This document shows, one piece after another, positions 7,523-15,288 of a DNA stretch of 15,288 nucleotides. The notes under the pieces are model-generated. The model ran no database searches, was not told the DNA's origin, and saw nothing but the letters and a program-made list of their open reading frames with translations. Position numbers and translations under genes: made by a program. The DNA comes from an uncultured Collinsella sp. (GTDB taxonomy: Bacteria; Actinomycetota; Coriobacteriia; Coriobacteriales; Coriobacteriaceae), in contig CAKUFW010000046.1 of assembly GCA_934650975.1 (NCBI GenBank), positions 1 through 15,288 on the forward strand, given 5' to 3'. Position 1 is the stretch's first letter. Each line of letters starts with the position of its first letter.

Positions 7523-7915
7523 CTATTGGGCAAGCTTGAGCTTACACCATGCGATTTCATTATAGAGGTAGGCGCGGCGTGCATCATCCTCCGACAAATT
7601 ACCCAGCTTCTCTTCAAAACCTTGAATATCAGCTTTAACCTTGTCGGCGTCGACGGTCGCCAAATCGCAAGCGCGCTCGGCGAGGACGGTCACGACATCG
7701 TCCGCAACCTGGGCATAGCCGCCGGCCACGGCAAACGTGTGGTCGACAGTGCCCATGGCCTTATCGGAAACGCGAACGTAACCGCGGTCGATCGTGCAGA
7801 TTTCGCTGGAATGGGCAGGCAGAACGCCAAACTCGCCATCCGTGGACGGAATCGACACAAACGCAGCGTCGCCCTCATAGGCGCAGCTCACGGGGCACAC
7901 GATGCGGATACGCAT
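7523..7915 (-). CDS. atpC: F1Fo ATP synthase epsilon subunit
   Basis: The epsilon subunit of the central stalk, which couples gamma to the c-ring and can inhibit ATP hydrolysis. The 130 residues contain the N-terminal beta-sandwich with the family pattern IPSTDGEFGVLPAHS (22-36) and FAVAGGYAQVADDVVTVLAERA (61-82), then a C-terminal helical hairpin (about 88-130) that carries AYLYNEIAWCKLKLA. The ATG at 7915 lies 3 bases after the atpD stop, with GGGGAG upstream inside the atpD end, so its translation is probably coupled to atpD. It is the last gene before the terminator at 7448-7486. Confidence 0.94.
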   Translation of the reverse strand: MRIRIVCPVSCAYEGDAAFVSIPSTDGEFGVLPAHSSEICTIDRGYVRVSDKAMGTVDHTFAVAGGYAQVADDVVTVLAERACDLATVDADKVKADIQGFEEKLGNLSEDDARRAYLYNEIAWCKLKLAQ

Positions 7916-7918
7916 AAC

Positions 7919-10281
<2,363 letters not shown>

Positions 10282-10286
10282 AGGGC

Positions 10287-11885
10287 TTAGTTCTCCTCTG
10301 ATCCAGAAACATCCGAATGGTGCTTGGCCATGAACTGCTGCTTAAAGTCGCCGATAACACGCAAGAGTTCGGCCTTGGTGTCGTCATCGATCTTCTTGGC
10401 GCGAACCTTGTCGAGCAGCAAGCCAAAGCCATTGTCCATGTACTCGATGAGCTCGGCACGGAAGGGCAGCACGTCGGCGATCTCAAGGTCGTCCAGGAAG
10501 CCCTCGTTGCCGGCAAACAGCGCAACGATCTGCTCGGAAACCTCGAACGGCTTGTAGCGCGGCTGCTTAAGGAGCTCGGTCATGCGAGCGCCGTGGGTAA
10601 GCTGCTTTTGCGTGGCCTCGTCGAGGTCGGAGCCGAACTGCGTAAAGCCGGCGAGCTCCTGGTACGAAGCGAGGTCCAGACGGAGGTTACCGGCGACCTG
10701 CTTCATGGCCTTGGTCTGAGCGTCGCCACCGACGCGGGACACGGAAATGCCCACGTCGACTGCCGGGCGCTGGCCCTGGAAGAAGAGCTCGGACTGCAGG
10801 TAGATCTGACCGTCGGTAATGGAAATGACGTTGGTCGGAATGTAGGCCGAGACGTCGCCGTCCTGGGTCTCGATGATCGGCAGAGCCGTCATGGAGCCGT
10901 AGCCGTTCTTCTTGGACATCTTGACGGCACGCTCGAGCAGGCGAGAGTGCAGGTAGAAGATGTCGCCAGGATAGGCCTCGCGTCCGGGCGGACGATGCAG
11001 CGTCAGCGACATCTGACGGTAGGCCACAGCCTGCTTGGACAGGTCGTCGTAGATGACGAGCACGTGGCCGCCGGGGTTGGTCTCGCTAGCGGGCTTGCCG
11101 TCCTCGCCGTTGTACATGAAGAACTCGCCGATAGCGGCACCGGCCATAGGCGCGATGTACTGCATAGGGGCGGAATCGGCAGCGGTGGCCGAAACGATGA
11201 TGGTGTAGTCGAGCGCACCGTGCTGAGCGAGGGTCTCACGGATGTTGGCAACCGTGGAGGCCTTCTGGCCGATGGCGACATAGATGCAGACCATGCCCTT
11301 GCCGCGCTGGTTGAGGATAGCGTCGATGGCGATGGCGGTCTTGCCGGTCTTACGGTCGCCGATGATGAGCTCACGCTGGCCGCGGCCGATAGGCACCATG
11401 GAGTCGATGGCCAACAGGCCGGTCTGAACCGGCTCGCACACCGGGGTACGGTCGATGACGCCGGGGGCCTTGAACTCGATGGGGCGACGGTGCGTGGCGA
11501 CGATGTCACCCAGGCCGTCGATGGGCTGGCCGAGCGGATTGACGACGCGGCCGAGCATGGCGCGGCTCACGGGGATATCCATAATGCGGCCCGTGGTGCG
11601 GCACTCGTCGCCTTCCTTGATGGAGTCGACGGCACCGAACAGAACGGCACCGACCTCGTCACGGTCAAGGTTCTGGGCAAGGCCGAAGACGGTCTCACCG
11701 GTATCGGAGCTCTTGAACTCCAGAAGCTCGCCTGCCATGGCGCTCTTGAGGCCGGAGACGCGCGCGATGCCGTCGCCTACCTCGTCGACCGTTGAAACCT
11801 CATGCGTATCGACCGTCGCGGAGAGGCTCGTGAGCTGCTCCTGCAGTTTCTTGGCGATATCCTGGGCATTGAGGGTTTCGGACAT
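10287..11885 (-). CDS. atpA: F1Fo ATP synthase alpha subunit
   Basis: The non-catalytic nucleotide-binding subunit of F1, which gives the arginine finger to the beta active site. The 532 residues carry the P-loop GDRKTGKT (176-183; Lys where many species have Gln), [18 protein letters not shown] (278-294), [22 protein letters not shown] (299-320) and the arginine finger Arg384 in ISVSRVGG. Compared with the E. coli protein as I recall it, about 13 extra residues sit around 260-273, just before the Walker B strand; they are rich in Gly, Pro, Asp and Asn. The N-terminal part that meets the delta subunit is present. The ATG overlaps the atpH stop as TAATG, with GGAGGT 8 bases upstream. Confidence 0.98.
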   Translation of the reverse strand: MSETLNAQDIAKKLQEQLTSLSATVDTHEVSTVDEVGDGIARVSGLKSAMAGELLEFKSSDTGETVFGLAQNLDRDEVGAVLFGAVDSIKEGDECRTTGRIMDIPVSRAMLGRVVNPLGQPIDGLGDIVATHRRPIEFKAPGVIDRTPVCEPVQTGLLAIDSMVPIGRGQRELIIGDRKTGKTAIAIDAILNQRGKGMVCIYVAIGQKASTVANIRETLAQHGALDYTIIVSATAADSAPMQYIAPMAGAAIGEFFMYNGEDGKPASETNPGGHVLVIYDDLSKQAVAYRQMSLTLHRPPGREAYPGDIFYLHSRLLERAVKMSKKNGYGSMTALPIIETQDGDVSAYIPTNVISITDGQIYLQSELFFQGQRPAVDVGISVSRVGGDAQTKAMKQVAGNLRLDLASYQELAGFTQFGSDLDEATQKQLTHGARMTELLKQPRYKPFEVSEQIVALFAGNEGFLDDLEIADVLPFRAELIEYMDNGFGLLLDKVRAKKIDDDTKAELLRVIGDFKQQFMAKHHSDVSGSEEN

Positions 11886-12361
11886 TAGGCTTCACCTCCG
11901 TACGAATTAGCAGAGTTTGCGAGGGTCTCCTGCGCGATGCGCAGCTGCGTTTTGACGGAAATGTCACGACGCTCGCCGCGGGCCTCGAGCACCAAGCCGC
12001 CCACGATAGACGGGTCGACCTGCTCGATAAGGAACACCTTGCGGCCGAAGTCCTGCTCGCATTTCTTAGTGATGGTTTGACGCAGCTCGTCGTCGAGCGG
12101 GATCGCCGTGGTGACGGTCACGCCCACTACATCCTCGTCTTCCTCGGCAACATACTTAAAGGCAGCTGCCACCTTGGGAAGAAGGTCGAGCTGGTCGCGC
12201 TTGGACATGGTGTCGAGCACGGCGATGATCTCGGGGCTGGCGCTAGCCAGGCGCTCGATCATCTCGAGGTCCTCGAACACATGGTTCTCGGCCTTGGCGG
12301 CTTCCAAAAGGGAGCGCGCGTAGGTCTCGAGCACCTTGTCCTGATAGCGGCTAGTCGGCAT
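11885..12361 (-). CDS. atpH: F1Fo ATP synthase delta subunit
   Basis: The delta subunit, which fixes the peripheral stalk (b subunits) to the top of F1. The 158 residues are a little short for the family (about 177 in E. coli) but keep both parts: the N-terminal helical bundle beginning [14 protein letters not shown] (12-25), and the C-terminal signature [29 protein letters not shown]. The ATG overlaps the end of atpF by 11 bases and the stop overlaps the atpA start, so it is translated within a coupled run. Several glutamates and aspartates cluster at EEDEDV in mid-protein. Confidence 0.94.
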   Translation of the reverse strand: MPTSRYQDKVLETYARSLLEAAKAENHVFEDLEMIERLASASPEIIAVLDTMSKRDQLDLLPKVAAAFKYVAEEDEDVVGVTVTTAIPLDDELRQTITKKCEQDFGRKVFLIEQVDPSIVGGLVLEARGERRDISVKTQLRIAQETLANSANSYGGEA

Positions 12362-12953
12362 TCAGGCTACCTGCTTCCTGGATGTAGCGCTCGATGAGCT
12401 TCTTCTGCTCGGCCTCGTCCTCGAGTGCCTCGCCCACGATCTTGGTGGCGACGGCAACGGACAGGTCGGCGATGGAGCTCGCGGCACCGGCGTAGATGGA
12501 CTTGCGCTCGTCCTCGACGGTCGTGTGGGCCTTGGCGATGATCTCCTCGGCCTCCTTGTGAGCGGCCTCGATGATGCGGGCGCGCTCGGACTCGGCGTCC
12601 TTACGGGCCTCGAGAACGATGTCGGCAGCCTGACGACGGGCGTCGGTGACGATCGAGTCGGACTCAGCACGCTTGGCGATAGCCTCCTGCTTGGTCTTCT
12701 CGGCCTCGTCGAGGCTCTCCTCGATCTTCTTGCCGCGCTCCTCCATGGTTTTCATGATGCCCGGCAGGGCGACCTTGGCCAGCACGATCCAGATGATCAG
12801 GAAGGCGATGAGCGCCGGGATGAACTCCGCCATCTTAGGGATGAGGATGTCCGCACCGGCAGCGCCGTCCTCGGCGAACGCGGATACCGGCATGAGCAGC
12901 GCGGCCGCGGACGCGGAGAGTGCGATCGCGCTCTTCTGGGATGAAAGATTCAT
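12351..12953 (-). CDS. atpF: F1Fo ATP synthase b subunit with signal-peptide-like N-terminus
   Basis: The membrane-bound peripheral stalk subunit. The 200 residues contain a transmembrane helix (about 43-62, IPALIAFLIIWIVLAKVALP), then a long charged coiled coil (about 65-160) rich in Glu, Lys and Ala, and a C-terminal segment that should bind delta. Before the usual helix there is an extra stretch of about 27 residues: Lys7, a hydrophobic Ala/Ser/Leu core (9-24) and AFA-ED at 25-29, which reads as a classical signal peptide with a cleavage site. The more common b subunit begins directly with its single helix. If cleaved, the mature protein would begin outside the membrane with EDGAAG and cross once. 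The ATG at 12953 has GGAG 8 bases upstream, which supports the long form. The gene sits 15 bp after atpE and overlaps atpH. Confidence 0.94.
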   Translation of the reverse strand: MNLSSQKSAIALSASAAALLMPVSAFAEDGAAGADILIPKMAEFIPALIAFLIIWIVLAKVALPGIMKTMEERGKKIEESLDEAEKTKQEAIAKRAESDSIVTDARRQAADIVLEARKDAESERARIIEAAHKEAEEIIAKAHTTVEDERKSIYAGAASSIADLSVAVATKIVGEALEDEAEQKKLIERYIQEAGSLNAD

Positions 12954-12968
12954 ACTTGACGCTCCGTG

Positions 12969-13163
12969 CTATTTAACGATCAGCGCGACAACGAAGCCGA
13001 TCAGAGCCAGAGCCTCGCCGAAGGCGGAGCCCATGATGAAGACGGTGAACACGCGGCCCTGGACCTCAGGCTGACGGGCCATAGCACCCGTAGCACCCAG
13101 AGCAGACAGGCCGATAGCAAGACCAGCGCCGATAACACCGAGACCGTAACCGATAACTCCCAC
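12969..13163 (-). CDS. atpE: F1Fo ATP synthase c subunit
   Basis: The proteolipid that forms the rotor ring in the membrane. With 64 residues it is shorter than the usual 70-85, but holds both helices: a glycine-rich first helix (3-28, GLGVIGAGLAIGLSALGATG), the polar loop ARQPE (29-33) and the second helix (38-63) with the ion-binding Glu50 in FGEALALIG. The residue after Glu50 is Ala and no Gln stands in the first-helix position used by sodium-binding rings, so proton coupling is likely. The start is a GTG at 13163 behind a very strong AAAGGAGG, 4 bases away; this fits the high output a c-ring needs. No in-frame ATG lies upstream that would give a longer protein. Confidence 0.95.
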   Translation of the reverse strand: MGVIGYGLGVIGAGLAIGLSALGATGAMARQPEVQGRVFTVFIMGSAFGEALALIGFVVALIVK

Positions 13164-13286
13164 GATTCCTCCTTTGTCGTGCGTGTCTTATTTCACGCAG
13201 GATAACCTTTTTATAACTGCCGGGCTCCATGGGTACGGGCACCGGCGGTTTAACGAATTGCTTACCTTTAAGGCGCGGACGGAAGA
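13164..13286 (-). other. atpB-atpE intergenic segment, no gene
   Basis: This 123-bp gap is the longest inside the atp run. It holds the atpE ribosome binding site (AAAGGAGG), an A/T-rich stretch before it (TTATAAAAAGG), and GCCGG...CCGGC with CCATGG inside the loop, a weak hairpin. An open frame through it overlaps atpE and atpB out of frame and has no recognisable content. Its place suggests a leader that raises atpE translation or an RNA processing site; this is inferred. Confidence 0.4.
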
Positions 13287-14090
13287 CTATTCCTCCTCCG
13301 CGACCTCCTCTGCCTCGGAGACATACACGGCGGTAAGGACCGTGAAGACGTAGGCCTGGATGGCGCCGACCACAAGCTCGATCGCATAGATCAGGATGAG
13401 GATGGCAAGCCAGGCCAGCGAAGGCAGGGCTCCGACGGCGTGGGCCGCGGAAACCTGCTGAAGCAGCGGCTGCATGAACATGCTCGCCATGATGGCGAAC
13501 GAACCCATGACCACGTGTCCTGCGAACATGTTGCAGAACAGACGGACGGCGAGCGTGATGAGGCGCAGGAAGGTCGAGAAGAGCTCGACGACCCACACGA
13601 GCACGTTCATCGGGAAGCTCACGCCCTGCGGGGCGAGGCTCTTGATGTAGCCGATCACGCCGTGAGCCTTGCATCCGTAGTAGATGAAGTACACGAAGGC
13701 GAAGATGGCGAGCGCGGCGGTGGAGCCGATTGCGCCGGTGCCGGGCTTCATTCCCGGGATCAGGCCGATCATGTTATTGATCAGGATGAACAGGAAAAGC
13801 GAGCACAGGAACGGGAAGTGCTTCTTCCAGTTCTCACCCACGACGCCCTTGCCGATATCGTTCTCGACGTACTCGATGATGTACTCGAAACCGTTGACGA
13901 AGAAGCCCTTGGGAACCAGGGTCTGCTTCTTCTTGAACACGGCCAGGACGATCAGGAGCACGATCGTGGAGACGATCAGCCAAAACGAGTACTGCGTGAT
14001 GCCGCAGCTCAGATCGCCCACGACAGGGGTGGAGCTGAACTCGCTGACCAGATGATTAATCTCATCAGGCAGCTTTTCAAAAATTTCCAC
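13287..14090 (-). CDS. atpB: F1Fo ATP synthase a subunit
   Basis: The membrane stator subunit with the two proton half-channels. The 267 residues contain five to six membrane helices, among them about 35-52, 92-112, 123-140, 160-182, 195-215 and 228-255. The essential arginine is Arg183 in AVRLFCNMFAGH, facing Glu50 of the c-ring; the usual Gly in RLFGN is Cys here, and His192 stands where E. coli has a glutamate, as in many actinobacteria. Glu239 and Gln245 in IELVVGAIQAYVFTVLT complete the channel signature. The C-terminus is acidic (SEAEEVAEEE). The start is a GTG at 14090 with AAAGG 6 bases upstream, 3 bases after the preceding gene's stop. Confidence 0.96.
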   Translation of the reverse strand: MEIFEKLPDEINHLVSEFSSTPVVGDLSCGITQYSFWLIVSTIVLLIVLAVFKKKQTLVPKGFFVNGFEYIIEYVENDIGKGVVGENWKKHFPFLCSLFLFILINNMIGLIPGMKPGTGAIGSTAALAIFAFVYFIYYGCKAHGVIGYIKSLAPQGVSFPMNVLVWVVELFSTFLRLITLAVRLFCNMFAGHVVMGSFAIMASMFMQPLLQQVSAAHAVGALPSLAWLAILILIYAIELVVGAIQAYVFTVLTAVYVSEAEEVAEEE

Positions 14091-14093
14091 GAC

Positions 14094-14411
14094 TTACCTT
14101 TCGACCTCATGAGGATCTCGCAGCGCCTTGGCGACACGAACCGTGCAGGCGGCCATAAAGGCCACGAAGCCGATCGCCTCGCCCAGGAGGAACATGCGAA
14201 ACGCCTCTCCGAACAACGCAAACACAACCAAGGTAAAGACGAGCAGGGCGATTGCCGAGACCGCCAGACTCACCATGCCCTTGAGCATGTCCGCATTCTG
14301 TTTATCGTCAAGAACCGGCTTGAGCGTAAAGACAAAGGGAAGGAAGGCAATTGCGCCCGCGATGGCGCCTGCAACGATAGCGAGCAGATCGGCTATCTGA
14401 AACACTGGCAT
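14094..14411 (-). CDS. Small membrane protein in the atpI position
   Basis: A 105-residue hydrophobic protein with three or so membrane helices (about 8-29, 44-66 and 74-92), basic residues near the ends of the helices, and a charged C-terminus (RDPHEVER). It is the first gene of the atp operon, where many bacteria have atpI, a poorly conserved membrane protein linked with c-ring assembly or ion supply. I assign it by position and topology, not by a clear motif. The start is uncertain: ATG 14411 (AAGGA 8 bases upstream) or GTG 14405 (GAGG 6 bases upstream); they differ by two residues. Its stop lies 3 bases before the atpB start. Confidence 0.7.
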   Translation of the reverse strand: MPVFQIADLLAIVAGAIAGAIAFLPFVFTLKPVLDDKQNADMLKGMVSLAVSAIALLVFTLVVFALFGEAFRMFLLGEAIGFVAFMAACTVRVAKALRDPHEVER

Positions 14412-14468
14412 CCTCGCTTTCCTTGTTTAAACGCTTCACAGCACAGTCCCAGCCAAACATTGGTGACT

Positions 14469-14496
14469 ATTGTACGAGCCAATCGCCAAAGTACAA
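14469..14496 (-). promoter_or_regulatory. Probable promoter of the atp operon
   Basis: On the minus strand TTGTAC (14496-14491) and TACAAT (14474-14469) are 16 bases apart. The -10 matches consensus at 5 of 6; the -35 only at TTG. Transcription would start near 14462, about 50 bases before the first gene of the operon. An inverted repeat, AACCG-N9-CGGTT (14495-14513), touches the -35. Confidence 0.55.
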
Positions 14497-14610
14497 CCGA
14501 AAAACAAACGGTTAATACGCACCTGTACGTTTTCTTAAGACCTTCTTTATGCCGCAGTTACGGTAATACGTTTTTTCGAACCCTACAGAGCAAAACGTCC
14601 ATTAACTAAA

Positions 14611-14647
14611 GGTGCGCGCAGGCGTCTTCCGTTTGCCCGCGCGCACC
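14611..14647 (-). terminator. Probable intrinsic terminator of upp
   Basis: GGTGCGCGCGGGC pairs with GCCTGCGCGCACC on the minus strand (13 pairs, one G-T wobble) around an 11-base loop, followed by TTTAGTTAAT. It lies 41 bases after the upp stop. The T run is short, so efficiency may be moderate. Confidence 0.65.
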
Positions 14648-14688
14648 ATTTCTTCGTATTTGCGGCCGTGACCGACAAGGCTCAGTGA

Positions 14689-15288
14689 CTAGAGCGTGCC
14701 GTAGATGCGGTCGCCGGCGTCGCCCAGGCCGGGAACGATGTAGGCGGCCTCGTTGAGATGGTCGTCGATAGCGCAGGTGTAAATGTGCACGTCGGGATCC
14801 TTCTCGGTCAGCGACTTGAGGCCCTCGGGCGCGGCGACGATGCACAGCATGCGGATCTCCTTGACACCGCGCTCGCGCAGGTAGCTGATGGCCATCTCGG
14901 CCGAGCCGCCCGTGGCGAGCATGGGATCGACAACCAGGCAGATGCGCTGGTCGATGTCCTTGGGCATCTTGCAGTAGTACTCGTGCGGCTCGTGGGTAAC
15001 CTCGTCGCGCTCCATGCCGATATGGCCCACGCGAGCGGAAGGCACCAAATCGAGGATGCCATCGACCATGCCAAGACCTGCACGCAGAATGGGAACGATA
15101 GCGAGCTTTTTGCCGGCAAGCTGCTTAAACGTTGCGGTGGTGATAGGAGTCTCGACCTCGACGTCTTCCATGGGCAGATCGCGCATGGCCTCGTAGCCGT
15201 CAAAAAGCGCAAGCTCACGCACGAGCTGGCGGAACTGGTTGGTGCCGGTGTTCTTGTCGCGCAGAATCGATAGCTTGTGCTGGACGAG
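14689..15288 (-). CDS. upp: Uracil phosphoribosyltransferase (5' end cut by the window)
   Basis: The cytosolic salvage enzyme that joins uracil and PRPP to give UMP. The 199 residues visible lack the first 10 or so of about 209; the frame stays open to the right edge, reading [34 protein letters not shown], which is the typical start region. Family motifs are [15 protein letters not shown], the PRPP loop [17 protein letters not shown], and the uracil-binding C-terminus [17 protein letters not shown]. The internal GTG at 15222 is not the start because conserved residues continue upstream of it. A terminator follows at 14611-14647, so upp is separate from the atp operon, though read-through is possible. 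Confidence 0.96.
   Translation of the reverse strand, partial: LVQHKLSILRDKNTGTNQFRQLVRELALFDGYEAMRDLPMEDVEVETPITTATFKQLAGKKLAIVPILRAGLGMVDGILDLVPSARVGHIGMERDEVTHEPHEYYCKMPKDIDQRICLVVDPMLATGGSAEMAISYLRERGVKEIRMLCIVAAPEGLKSLTEKDPDVHIYTCAIDDHLNEAAYIVPGLGDAGDRIYGTL

Larger units (their letters stand above)
14412..14688. other. Intergenic region between upp and the atp operon
   Basis: No gene is supported in these 277 bases. From the right it holds the upp terminator, then an A/T-rich stretch with CTTAAG and the imperfect direct repeat CGTATTA(A)CCGT (minus strand, about 14570-14560 and 14519-14508, 51 bases apart), then the probable atp promoter and the 5' leader of the operon. Confidence 0.5.

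Noticed and set aside
5404..7539. 711-codon open frame on the plus strand opposite the LCP gene and murA
   Set aside because: It is antisense to two clearly recognised genes. GC-rich codon bias in the sense genes removes stops from this antisense frame; the predicted protein is His/Asp/Gly-rich with no recognisable domain.
10317..11795. 492-codon plus-strand frame opposite atpA
   Set aside because: Mirror frame of atpA, explained by the same bias; no ribosome binding site or domain.
13066..13674. 202-codon minus-strand frame overlapping atpE and atpB
   Set aside because: It is out of frame with both genes and is Arg/His/Pro-rich; the atpB-atpE gap it crosses is better read as a leader.
13440..14609. 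389-codon plus-strand frame opposite atpB and the small membrane gene
   Set aside because: Composition is typical of an antisense frame (runs of His, Asp, Glu, Arg) and it runs through the atp promoter.

Overview
The window looks like core chromosome of a high-GC anaerobic actinobacterium of the class Coriobacteriia; a Collinsella-like gut organism is my best guess. The basis is the GC-rich codon use, strong GGAGG-type ribosome binding sites, frequent GTG/TTG starts, the atp gene order with a small hydrophobic gene before atpB, and the general look of the proteins. The genus is inferred, not proven. Almost every gene reads on the minus strand; only pepT reads on the plus strand.

Layout, left to right. 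1-301 has no convincing gene; its minus strand carries a TTGAGAAC motif and hairpins that resemble an actinobacterial rRNA leader or spacer. 302-1702 is an alpha-D-phosphohexomutase. 1827-1855 is an intrinsic terminator ending the next minus-strand unit, which holds a DtxR/MntR-type metal-dependent repressor (2767-3189) followed 12 bp later by a homocysteine S-methyltransferase (1861-2754). The repressor is divergent from pepT (3310-4557, tripeptide aminopeptidase). The 120-bp space between them holds a perfect 20-bp palindrome placed to act on both promoters. 4558-4905, between the convergent ends of pepT and an LCP-family cell-wall gene, has no gene but is rich in structure: the pepT terminator, four GTCCC motifs at 27-28 bp period, a 100-bp MITE-like element with perfect 15-bp inverted ends and 6-bp flanking direct repeats, and a 12-bp perfect hairpin.

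4906-14411 is a long minus-strand run: a small membrane gene in the atpI position, then atpB-E-F-H-A-G-D-C (complete F1Fo ATP synthase, many genes overlapping or within a few bases), a terminator hairpin, murA (first committed step of peptidoglycan synthesis) and an LCP protein (attachment of polymers to peptidoglycan). The c subunit lacks the sodium-binding signature, so the enzyme is probably proton-coupled. 14412-14688 holds the likely atp promoter and the terminator of upp (uracil phosphoribosyltransferase), which enters from the right edge with its first residues missing.

The genes are mostly housekeeping: energy coupling, cell-wall synthesis, sugar-phosphate interconversion, peptide and methionine metabolism, and pyrimidine salvage. 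I see no defence system, CRISPR array, phage or large mobile element. The most unusual parts are the structured repeats at 4622-4904, the palindromic operator candidate at 3243-3262, and two departures from the usual ATP synthase: a signal-peptide-like N-terminus on subunit b and an insertion in subunit alpha.
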